A DNA stretch of 64,000 nt from Pseudomonas sp. p1(2021b) (lineage in GTDB: Bacteria; Pseudomonadota; Gammaproteobacteria; Pseudomonadales; Pseudomonadaceae), in NCBI RefSeq assembly GCF_020151015.1, contig NZ_CP083746.1, positions 2,881,001 through 2,945,000 of the forward strand, given 5' to 3'. The number at the start of each line of letters is the position of its first letter. Position 1 is the first letter of the stretch. The notes under the pieces were generated by a model. It saw nothing but the letters and a program-made list of their open reading frames with translations. It did no database searches and was not told the origin of the DNA. Below, piece after piece: positions 1 to 7,332 of the stretch. The translations under genes and the position numbers were made by a program.

Positions 1-1523
1 TTGCCCTGCTCAGCGGCCAACCGGTACCCGAGGGCGCCCAGGCGGCGGCCGAACCCCTGGCCCTGGCACCGGAGCCGCTCGATCGCTGGCAAGCCGTGCT
101 GGGCCGCCATCCCCGTATCAGCGAGAAGCAGAACCTGCTCGCCCAGGCCGACGCCCAGCGTGACAGCCCTTGGTACAACGCCATCGACTCGGATGTGATC
201 CTTGCCGGTAGCAAGGAGTACCGCAGCGGCTCGGACAAGTCCGGCAGCGGCCTGTTGGTGGCGTTGAACTTTTCCATGCCCTTCGACGTGGTCGGCAACA
301 GCCGTGCGCGCAAGCAGCTGGCCCAGGCTCGCTATGATGCGGCCAGCGAACGCCTCGAGGCAGAACGCCAGACCTTGGGCCTTGAGCTCAACAAGGCTCT
401 GCGTGCACAGCGCGCCGGGCAGCTCACCCTCGAGCAGCGGCGCCAGCAGCGCAGCGTCGTCGCCCAGGCCCTGGAAGAGGAAAAACGGCGCAACATCGGC
501 GGTGGCGATGATGGTTTCGACGGCCAGATGATGGCCCAGCGGCTCTACTACCAGAGCGGCCTGGACCTGATCGCGGCCTGGCACGCCGCCTGGTTGCGCC
601 AGGCCAACCTCGACCTGCTGCTCGAAGATGCGCCCCAGGCCGAACAACTGCTGGGGCGCGAGCGGCAGCAATGGACCGCCTTGAATGATACCGCGGCACC
701 GCTGACCCTGGCCGCGGCACCGCCGCTGCTGCCCATCTCCGCCGTGCGCGACACGACTACCCGCACTGACGGCTGGAACCAGGGCACCTATGTCTGGAAC
801 AGTGCTGCGCTGCTCGACCCACGCCGTCGCCCTGCCGAACTGCAAGCCTTGCAGCAGGCCGGCATGCAGAAGATCTACCTGGGCCTGGATGCGACGCAGG
901 TGCGCAACCTGTCTGCCACCCGCCAGGCCCTGGAGCAACTGCTGGCGCAAGCCTCGCGCCAAGGTCTTCAGGTAAGCCTGCTGCTCGGCGATCCTAGCTG
1001 GATCGAGCCGGCCCAACGCCATGAGCTGATCGAACTGGTCAAGAAACTCGACGGCCTGGCCTTCGACAGCCTGCACCTGGACCTTGAAGTCGAACAGCTC
1101 GGCTGGCCAGTGCCTGAGCAGCGCCTGCGCGATTGGCTGGGCACACTCACGGCCGCCGTACAGTCCAGCCCATGGCCGGTGGAAATCGCCAGCCACCCCC
1201 GCTGGTTCGAACCCGACCCGCCCGCCAAGACCTGCGTGCCCTGTGCCTTGCCCGGCCTCGGCGTACGCCAGGTGAGCGTGATGATCTACACCAGCAACAG
1301 CGAACGCGGCATCCAGCGGGCCAACGCCATTGCCAAGCGTTGGCCCGACCTGCGCTTCCGCCTGGCCCAGAGCATCGAGCCGCAGCTGCTCAAGAGCGAG
1401 AGCTGGGCCGGGCAGCCGCCGGCGCACTTGCAACAACAGGTCGCTACGTGGCGCAAACACTTATCCCCCCAGGGCATCGCCGGGATCGACTGGCAAGCCT
1501 GGGCTGACTATCCCAAACGGTGA
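1..1523 (+). CDS. TolC-family outer-membrane protein with C-terminal TIM-barrel-like domain (5' truncated)
   Basis: The reading frame is open from the window edge, so the N-terminus lies outside; about 506 codons are visible. The first ~225 visible residues are Gln/Ala/Arg-rich amphipathic helices and a short strand segment (SGLLVALNFSMPFD), as in outer-membrane efflux/TolC proteins. From about visible residue 260 to the end the sequence changes to alternating strands and helices (KIYLGLDA, VSLLLGDPSW, LHLDLEVEQLG, VEIASHPRWFEP, VSVMIYTS), which resembles a TIM-barrel glycosidase-like fold. The stop lies 7 bp before the HlyD-type gene, indicating one operon. I infer an envelope export channel, perhaps for a polysaccharide. 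The C-terminal domain's activity is unknown and no catalytic pair can be assigned safely. Confidence 0.75.
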   Translation, partial: ALLSGQPVPEGAQAAAEPLALAPEPLDRWQAVLGRHPRISEKQNLLAQADAQRDSPWYNAIDSDVILAGSKEYRSGSDKSGSGLLVALNFSMPFDVVGNSRARKQLAQARYDAASERLEAERQTLGLELNKALRAQRAGQLTLEQRRQQRSVVAQALEEEKRRNIGGGDDGFDGQMMAQRLYYQSGLDLIAAWHAAWLRQANLDLLLEDAPQAEQLLGRERQQWTALNDTAAPLTLAAAPPLLPISAVRDTTTRTDGWNQGTYVWNSAALLDPRRRPAELQALQQAGMQKIYLGLDATQVRNLSATRQALEQLLAQASRQGLQVSLLLGDPSWIEPAQRHELIELVKKLDGLAFDSLHLDLEVEQLGWPVPEQRLRDWLGTLTAAVQSSPWPVEIASHPRWFEPDPPAKTCVPCALPGLGVRQVSVMIYTSNSERGIQRANAIAKRWPDLRFRLAQSIEPQLLKSESWAGQPPAHLQQQVATWRKHLSPQGIAGIDWQAWADYPKR

Positions 1524-1530
1524 ACGGCCC

Positions 1531-2571
1531 ATGAACATTCGCTTTGACAGCCCCAAGGAACTGAACCCGACCCATGACCATGGCCTGAAGGTGCTCTACG
1601 CGCCGGGCAAGCGCATGGCGTTTCGCCTGCGCTGGTACCTGATCCTGTTCCTGGTCGCCAGCCCGCTGCTGTGGTTGCTGGGCAAGCTGTTGTTCAGCCT
1701 GGTCCTGATCGATGCCCCGGCGCAATTGCGCCTGCCCATCGAAGAAGTGCGCGCCCGTGATGCCGGCCGGGTCGAGCGGTTGCATGTGACAGCCGGCGAG
1801 CAGGTCCAGCCCGGCCAGTTGCTGGTGAACCTGGACAACCCGGAGTGGCGCGTACGCCTGCAACAACTGGCCGCCATGCCCACCGAGATGCCGACCGCTA
1901 CGGATTCCGAATGGGTGAGCCGCGAACGACAGTCGCTGCGGGCCAGCGCCGGGCGTGCGGGCCAGCGGGTACGAGAGCTATCTGCCCTGCTCGCCCAAGG
2001 CGCGGCCACCCGCGGTGAGTTGATGGCCGCGCAGGCGGAACAGGACCGACGCCAGGCCGAGCTGGCGGCCTTCGAGCGCCGCGAACAGCTGACCCGCCAA
2101 CCGCGCGAGTTCGACCGCCAGCTGATCGAGCAGAACGCCGAACGGCAATGGCTGCAGACCCGTTTGCAGGCGCTGTCGCTGGTCGCCCCCGAGCCTGGGC
2201 GTATCGCCGAGGTCCTGGTGACGCCCGGTGAGAATGTCGGCCCGGGCACTTTGCTGATGCGCCTGGAGCGCGTCGGCGATCCGCTGCTGTGGATCTACCT
2301 GGAGCCTCACAATATCGGCTACGCCGGGGTCGGCCAGCCGCTGCAGGTCCGTATGCCGGACGGCAACTGGCTCGATGCCCATGTAGTGCAGGCCGTGGAC
2401 AGCGCCGGCCGCACGCCAGTGGTGCTGCGCGGCCCGTTCGCCGCCAGCGAGATGGGCCTGCAGGTGGCAGCGCGCTTCGACCAGCCACTGTCGGCACGCT
2501 GGCGCATCGACCAGTTGCCATTGCATGTACGCTTCCCCACCAACTGGAAGCGCGCCCTGGGCTTCGACTGA
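1531..2571 (+). CDS. HlyD-family periplasmic adaptor / membrane-fusion protein
   Basis: 346 residues. The ATG 7 bp after the upstream stop is chosen; a longer frame start inside the upstream gene is rejected. One membrane segment near residues 30–58 (WYLILFLVASPLLWLLGKLL) is followed by a split biotinyl-lipoyl domain (DAGRVERLHVTAGEQVQPGQ and PGRIAEVLVTPGENVGPG) flanking an Arg/Gln/Glu-rich helical hairpin at roughly residues 120–215, then a beta-rich end. This is the layout of adaptors that connect an inner-membrane machine to a TolC channel, and it also resembles the periplasmic part of Alg44-type proteins. With the TolC-like gene before it and a sugar-nucleotide epimerase after it, a role in exopolysaccharide or similar export is inferred. 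The transported substrate is not shown by the sequence. Confidence 0.85.
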   Translation: MNIRFDSPKELNPTHDHGLKVLYAPGKRMAFRLRWYLILFLVASPLLWLLGKLLFSLVLIDAPAQLRLPIEEVRARDAGRVERLHVTAGEQVQPGQLLVNLDNPEWRVRLQQLAAMPTEMPTATDSEWVSRERQSLRASAGRAGQRVRELSALLAQGAATRGELMAAQAEQDRRQAELAAFERREQLTRQPREFDRQLIEQNAERQWLQTRLQALSLVAPEPGRIAEVLVTPGENVGPGTLLMRLERVGDPLLWIYLEPHNIGYAGVGQPLQVRMPDGNWLDAHVVQAVDSAGRTPVVLRGPFAASEMGLQVAARFDQPLSARWRIDQLPLHVRFPTNWKRALGFD

Positions 2572-2608
2572 TCCGGCAGGTCTCATCCAATCGTGGAGTA
2601 AGCATCAA

Positions 2609-3556
2609 ATGCCTTCCGAAAAAATCCTGGTTACCGGCGGGGCCGGCTTCATCGGCTCGCACCTGGTCGAAGCCCTGTTGGAAAAGGGTTACTGCGTACG
2701 GGTACTGGACGACCTGTCGACGGGCAAGCTGAGCAACCTGCCCGTCGACAACCCACGCCTGAGCGTGATCATCGGCGATGTCGCCGATGCCGAGACGGTG
2801 GCCCAGACCCTGAAGCACTGCACAGCGGTGGTCCACTTGGCAGCCGTGGCATCGGTGCAGGCGTCGGTGGACGACCCACTGCGCACCCACCAAAGCAACT
2901 TCATCGGTACCTTGAACCTGTGCGAGGCAATGCGTGAGCGAGCGATCAAGCGGGTAGTGTTCGCGTCCAGCGCGGCCATCTACGGCAGCAACGGCCAAGG
3001 CAGTGCCATCCATGAAGACACCCCCAAGATGCCGTTGACCCCTTACGCCTTCGACAAGCTCGCCAGCGAGCATTGCCTAGGGTTCTACCAGCGCCAGCAC
3101 GGGCTGGAGCCGGTGATCCTGCGCTTTTTCAACATCTTCGGCCCGCGCCAGGACCCAAGTTCGCCCTATTCCGGAGTCATCAGCATCTTCAGCGAGCGAG
3201 TGAACGCCGACAGCCCGATCACCATCTTCGGCGATGGCGAGCAGACCCGCGACTTCGTCTATGTCGCCGACTTGGTGCAGGTTCTGATCCAGGCTCTGGA
3301 AAGCCCTGCGCCCTGCCCGGAGCCGGTGAATGTCGGGCTCAACCGCGCCACCAGCCTCAACGACCTGGTCGCGGCCTTGAGCCAGGCCACCGGCAAGTCT
3401 CCCGAACTGCGCTACGATGCCGAGCGCCCGGGCGATATCCGTCATTCCCGTGCCGACAACAGCCGCCTGCTGGGCCAGTTCACCCTACCGACGGTCACGG
3501 GCCTGGAACAAGGGTTGACGCGCCTGTTGGCCAGCCTCAAGGGCCAGGGGCGCTGA
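2609..3556 (+). CDS. NAD-dependent sugar-nucleotide epimerase/dehydratase (extended SDR)
   Basis: 315 residues. The start is the ATG preceded by GGAG at 2595–2598. The N-terminal NAD-binding signature GGAGFIGSHL, the SSAAIYG strand and the YAFDK form of the YxxxK catalytic motif place it in the extended short-chain dehydrogenase family, close to UDP-glucose or UDP-GlcNAc 4-epimerases. RFFNIFGPRQDP and GDGEQTRDFVYVADL are the usual substrate-domain motifs. It most likely interconverts a nucleotide sugar in the cytoplasm for polymer synthesis. It follows the adaptor gene by 37 bp and appears to end the operon, because the next gene is convergent. The exact sugar cannot be read from sequence. 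Confidence 0.88.
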   Translation: MPSEKILVTGGAGFIGSHLVEALLEKGYCVRVLDDLSTGKLSNLPVDNPRLSVIIGDVADAETVAQTLKHCTAVVHLAAVASVQASVDDPLRTHQSNFIGTLNLCEAMRERAIKRVVFASSAAIYGSNGQGSAIHEDTPKMPLTPYAFDKLASEHCLGFYQRQHGLEPVILRFFNIFGPRQDPSSPYSGVISIFSERVNADSPITIFGDGEQTRDFVYVADLVQVLIQALESPAPCPEPVNVGLNRATSLNDLVAALSQATGKSPELRYDAERPGDIRHSRADNSRLLGQFTLPTVTGLEQGLTRLLASLKGQGR

Positions 3557-3607
3557 CCGTGACACTTCCATCAAAGCTGCTACGGCAAACACGCTGTTCT
3601 TTTGACC

Positions 3608-4933
3608 TCAGCGGATCTGGTGCTTGTGCAGCAGCCGGTAGAAGGTGGGCCGGGACACGCCGAGCACCTTGGCGGCGATACTGAGGTTGTCGCTGTGCCG
3701 ATCGAGCACATCACACAGCGCCTGGCGTTCGGCGCGGTGCTTGTAGTCCTCCAGGGTACCCAGGGGCTGATCTTCCTGCTCGGTACCCTGTAACCCCAGG
3801 TCCTGCGCCTCGATCTGCCGCCCTTCGGCCAGCACCAGGCCGCGCCGTACCCGGTTGGCCAGCTCGCGAACGTTTCCGGGCCAGTCGTGGCGGCCCATGA
3901 CTGCCAATGCATGGTCACTGAACGAGCGTGGGCGCCTGCCGGTCTCCACGCTGTAGAACTGGGCGAAGTGGCTGGCCAGCATCGACAGGTCGCCATGCCG
4001 GTCACGCAGTGGCGCGGTGACCACCTGCAACACATTCAGCCGGTAGTAGAGGTCTTCTCGAAAGCGCCCCTGGAGGATCGCCTTCTCCAGGTCCACATGG
4101 GTTGCGGCCAGTACCCGGACATCCACGGGGATAGGTTGGTCCCCGCCGACCCGCTCGATGTGTTTTTCCTGCAGGAACCGCAGCAGGTTGGCCTGCAGCT
4201 CCAAAGGCAGGTCGCCGATCTCGTCGAGAAACAGCGTACCGCCGTTGGCCGCCTCGATACGCCCCACCTTGCGCTGGTGGGCACCGGTAAAGGCGCCTTT
4301 TTCATGGCCGAACAGTTCCGACTGGATCAGGTGCTCGGGGATGGCGCCGCAATTGATGGCAATGAACGGTTTGTCGCTACGGTGCGACTGGCGATGCAGC
4401 GTACGGGCCACCAGCTCCTTGCCCGTACCACTCTCTCCCCGGATCAGCACTGGCGACTCGGTGGGCGCCAGTTTGCCGAGCAACCGGCGCAGCTCGCGGA
4501 TAGGCCGGCTGTCGCCGAGCAGTTCGTGCTCAGGCTCGTCGACCCGCACCGAGCCCTTGCCACGCAGGCGCGCCATGCCAAAGGCCCGTCCGAGGGTGAT
4601 CTGGACCCGCGATACGTCGAACGGCAAGGTGTGAAAATCGAAAAACCACTCGCAAACGAAATCACCGATGTTCTGCGTACGCAGCTCTTCGGCGCTGAGC
4701 ACAGCGATCCATTCGGTGTTGCTGCGGGTGATGAGGTCCTTGACCGCCTCGGGATGGCGCAGGTGCGAAGGCTGCAGGCGCAGCAGGCCGACATCGCACG
4801 GCTGGTCCAGGGCCGAGGCCAGGGTACAGCTGTGGACATCCCAACCGACGCTGCGCAGGCCCGGTAGTAGACGGTGGCAATCGTCGCATGGGTCGACGAT
4901 CAGCAGGCGGCGTTGAGCGGTCGGTTCGGGCAT
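3608..4933 (-). CDS. VpsR-like sigma-54 enhancer-binding regulator
   Basis: 441 residues; the ATG at 4933 has a good AAGGAACA ribosome-binding site, and the 40 extra upstream codons are rejected. Residues 1–125 form a receiver-like domain (LLIVDPCDDCHRLLPGL) that lacks an obvious phospho-acceptor motif, similar to Vibrio VpsR. The AAA+ domain has Walker A GESGTGKE, GAFTGA (sigma-54 contact loop) and Walker [13 protein letters not shown] Fis-type helix-turn-helix ends the protein (LGVSRPTFYRLLHKH). VpsR-type regulators control exopolysaccharide genes and can respond to c-di-GMP. The position facing the export/epimerase operon suggests it controls that operon. The intact GAFTGA suggests true sigma-54 dependence. 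Confidence 0.88.
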   Translation of the reverse strand: MPEPTAQRRLLIVDPCDDCHRLLPGLRSVGWDVHSCTLASALDQPCDVGLLRLQPSHLRHPEAVKDLITRSNTEWIAVLSAEELRTQNIGDFVCEWFFDFHTLPFDVSRVQITLGRAFGMARLRGKGSVRVDEPEHELLGDSRPIRELRRLLGKLAPTESPVLIRGESGTGKELVARTLHRQSHRSDKPFIAINCGAIPEHLIQSELFGHEKGAFTGAHQRKVGRIEAANGGTLFLDEIGDLPLELQANLLRFLQEKHIERVGGDQPIPVDVRVLAATHVDLEKAILQGRFREDLYYRLNVLQVVTAPLRDRHGDLSMLASHFAQFYSVETGRRPRSFSDHALAVMGRHDWPGNVRELANRVRRGLVLAEGRQIEAQDLGLQGTEQEDQPLGTLEDYKHRAERQALCDVLDRHSDNLSIAAKVLGVSRPTFYRLLHKHQIR

Positions 4934-5265
4934 GACTGTTCCTTGGCGCCAGAAAGTGTTTTTTAAGTAGAAACAGTAAGTTGCAACGTCCGAATTAACA
5001 GTAGCAATGAACGTCGACAAACCCACGACCGTTTGTCCGCCAGTGGTGATCACCTGCCGGTCATCTGGGAATCTTTGGAAGTTTCGGGCGTCACAGGCGC
5101 ACAGGTTGCGCTACTTATCGCGCACCCTTTGAAAAAATTTTTAATGGCTGTGTGACTTCAACCCCAACTTGGAGCATCAGTACGAATAACCCCGCGCTGC
5201 GCAGCTCTGACTATCAAGCAACGCGGACATCACTTCGCTGTTTGGGACCATAGAGAGACCGAACC
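4934..5265. other. Intergenic region between the VpsR-like regulator and the small gene at 5,266
   Basis: This 332-bp gap separates two divergent genes and must hold both promoters. It has A/T-rich patches (4,968–5,010 and 5,130–5,150) in otherwise GC-rich DNA. I could not identify a convincing sigma-54 element or palindromic operator, nor an additional gene. Confidence 0.4.
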
Positions 5266-5532
5266 ATGAACGCCCCGCTCCGTGTCAACGAAGCACTGCT
5301 GATCGCCGACCACGCCTTCGAACCCTTCCAGTGCGTAGCCTGGGATGCACCCAACGGTACTGGTGAGCTGAGCCTGGCAGTGATCGACCGGACCAGTACG
5401 CGTATCGGCAGCAAACAAGTATCCTCGCGTATCTATTCCGACCCTGCGCAATGGGCCAGCTTGATCGAGGAAGTGCGTGCCGAACTTTGCGAACAAGGTT
5501 ATGACCTGCAACCCTGGTCGATGCCTGAATAA
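5266..5532 (+). CDS. Small conserved-looking protein of unknown function
   Basis: 88 residues, ATG preceded by GAGAGACC. No signal peptide or membrane segment is visible. The protein is mildly acidic, with a compact alpha/beta pattern (SLAVIDRTSTRIGSKQVSSR, then a helix around SLIEEVRAELCEQGYDL) and ends with QPWSMPE. Codon use and GC match neighbours, and a divergent regulator lies upstream. I do not recognise the family and assign no function. It is not obviously part of the cobalamin operon, which ends on the opposite strand at 5,650. Confidence 0.65.
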   Translation: MNAPLRVNEALLIADHAFEPFQCVAWDAPNGTGELSLAVIDRTSTRIGSKQVSSRIYSDPAQWASLIEEVRAELCEQGYDLQPWSMPE

Positions 5533-5649
5533 TATCGACGCCCCACACAGGTGCGTGGCCCGCTCACGCACTTGTGCAACTTTCCCTCTGCCCTGTCGGC
5601 AACTTTTTATTTGCGGCTTATTGTCGCAGCCCGCACGTCTTCAGCACGT

Positions 5650-6291
5650 TCAAGCCAACGGCTTGAACTGCTCGATGTGCCGATAATCGGCCTGCAGTTG
5701 CGCCGCCAGTTGCTGCCCCCGCCCCACACGCACCGCCGCCCGTTCGATGTCCACCAGTACCGTCGCGCACGGCATCGGCTGCAGTGGGCTCCAACGCTGC
5801 AGGCGACCATCGGTGACGACCAGGCAGCGCCGGGTTTCCTGGGGGTGTCGCTTTTCGCGTGCCAGCAACCAGCGGCGCGCTTCTTCCAATGCCGCGATCA
5901 ATGGCGTACCGCCGCCTGCACCGAGTGCCTGCAACCACGGCTGCAGCGCCGCCGATGCCTTGAGCCCATGACGCTGCCAGCGCGGCGCACCACCGCTGGC
6001 CGTCAGCAGGGCCAGGCGGGCACGCTGGCGGTAGGCCTGGTCGAACAGCTCGGCCAGCAGGCCCTTGGCCTGGGCCAGCGCCTGGTTGCGCCGGGTGGAC
6101 GCCGAGGCGTCGACGATCACCAGCCACAGCTCCGGCGCCTTGGCCTGGCGCTGTTGCCAGCACAGGTCCTGGCGTTGCCGCGGTCGCCCTTTGAGCAAGG
6201 TGGGCAGCCAGGCGACCCGCGTCGAACCAACACTCCGGACCCGGCCTCGGGTGGCACCGGCGAGCGCTCCTGCCTGGGGCCTGGCATCCAC
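5650..6291 (-). CDS. VWA-domain protein, ChlD-like subunit of the cobalt/magnesium chelatase
   Basis: About 213 residues from a GTG at 6291; translation could instead start from codons overlapping the chlI stop, so the start is uncertain. The von Willebrand A domain shows the MIDAS motif in VIVDASAST and a later TDGR acidic site. A short basic N-terminal leader precedes it (TLLKGRPRQRQDL). It is far shorter than full ChlD/CobT proteins and represents only their C-terminal VWA part. It follows chlI with almost no gap in the cobW-cobN-chlI unit. By analogy with Pseudomonas clusters, ChlI plus this VWA protein would replace CobS/CobT as the ATP-driven partner of CobN for cobalt insertion into hydrogenobyrinic acid a,c-diamide. 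Confidence 0.8.
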   Translation of the reverse strand: MDARPQAGALAGATRGRVRSVGSTRVAWLPTLLKGRPRQRQDLCWQQRQAKAPELWLVIVDASASTRRNQALAQAKGLLAELFDQAYRQRARLALLTASGGAPRWQRHGLKASAALQPWLQALGAGGGTPLIAALEEARRWLLAREKRHPQETRRCLVVTDGRLQRWSPLQPMPCATVLVDIERAAVRVGRGQQLAAQLQADYRHIEQFKPLA

Positions 6292-6317
6292 CGCCTGTGC
6301 AGCGGGCGGGCGGATGC

Positions 6318-7331
6318 TCAGGGCTTTTTTGCCCAGTTCGGCACCTCGCGCCGGACACCGCTGGCGACCGCCTGCGGTGCCAACGCGCCCCAGTCGCCCT
6401 CGCCGCCCTGAGGGCCTGCATGGCCACCGCTCGGCGCCGGCGCTGTGGCCGGGGCATCGGCCGTCGGCAGTTCGCGGCGCCGATGGCGCAAGGCGAATTC
6501 AGCCACGGCCTGCACGTCGCCCTGTTCGATCGTCTCCCCCCCTCGCCAGGCGGCGTGGGCCCGAGCCGCGCGTAACCAGACCAGGTCGGCACGCAGGCCG
6601 TCGACACCTGCGCTGAAGCAGCCTTCGGTGATCCAGGCCAGGGCCTGGTCATCCAGCGGGATCTGTGCCAAACGCTGGCGTGCAGCCTGGCAGCGTTCGC
6701 GCAGCTGCGCCTGGGCATCGGCCCACTGCGTGCAGAACGCCTGCGGGTCGCTGTCGAAGGCCAGCCGGCGGCGAATGATCTGCTGCCGGGCCTCTGGCGG
6801 CGGCAGGCCTTCGAGGGCGACATTCAGGCCGAAGCGGTCGAGCAGCTGCGGGCGCAGCTCGCCTTCCTCAGGGTTCATGGTGCCGATGAGCACGAAGCGG
6901 GCGTCGTGACGGTGCGAGATGCCATCGCGCTCGATGCGGTTGGTGCCACTGGCAGCTACGTCCAGCAGCAGGTCTACCAGTGGGTCGGGCAACAGATTGA
7001 CCTCATCGACGTAGAGCACGCCGCCATCGGCCTGGGCCAAGACACCGGGAGAAAACTGCGCCTTGCCCTGCCCCAGCGCGGCATCCAGGTCCAGGGTGCC
7101 GACCAAGCGTTCCTCGGTGGCGCCCAGTGGCAAGGTCACGAACGGCGGTGTGTGCCCGGGCGCTTGCAGCAGGTCGGCCAGGCCGCGGGCCAGCGTGCTC
7201 TTGGCCATGCCCCGGGGGCCTTCGATCAGCACACCGCCGATCTTGGGGTCGATGGCGGTCAGGCACAGGGCCAGCTTGAGGTCGTCGGCCCCAACTACGG
7301 CGGCCAGCGGGAATTGCAAGGGTTCATTCAT
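6318..7331 (-). CDS. chlI: ChlI/BchI-like AAA+ ATPase chelatase subunit
   Basis: 337 residues. The ATG at 7331 starts one base after the cobN stop (TGAAATG), so the two are translationally coupled; longer upstream starts are shadows. The AAA+ core shows a Walker A-like GPRGMAKST, Walker B VLYVDEVNLLPD and sensor GTMNPEEGELRPQLLDRFGL, diagnostic for the magnesium-chelatase ChlI/BchI family. A Pro/Ala/Gly-rich tail (TADAPATAPAPSGGHAG) ends the protein. In pseudomonads this protein is thought to act with CobN in aerobic cobaltochelatase. It sits in the B12-riboswitch-controlled minus-strand unit. Confidence 0.9.
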   Translation of the reverse strand: MNEPLQFPLAAVVGADDLKLALCLTAIDPKIGGVLIEGPRGMAKSTLARGLADLLQAPGHTPPFVTLPLGATEERLVGTLDLDAALGQGKAQFSPGVLAQADGGVLYVDEVNLLPDPLVDLLLDVAASGTNRIERDGISHRHDARFVLIGTMNPEEGELRPQLLDRFGLNVALEGLPPPEARQQIIRRRLAFDSDPQAFCTQWADAQAQLRERCQAARQRLAQIPLDDQALAWITEGCFSAGVDGLRADLVWLRAARAHAAWRGGETIEQGDVQAVAEFALRHRRRELPTADAPATAPAPSGGHAGPQGGEGDWGALAPQAVASGVRREVPNWAKKP

Positions 7332-7332
7332 T

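Noticed and set aside
5551..6411. A 286-codon plus-strand frame opposite the VWA protein gene.
   Set aside because: The minus-strand frame encodes a clear VWA domain with MIDAS motif; the plus frame is its shadow.
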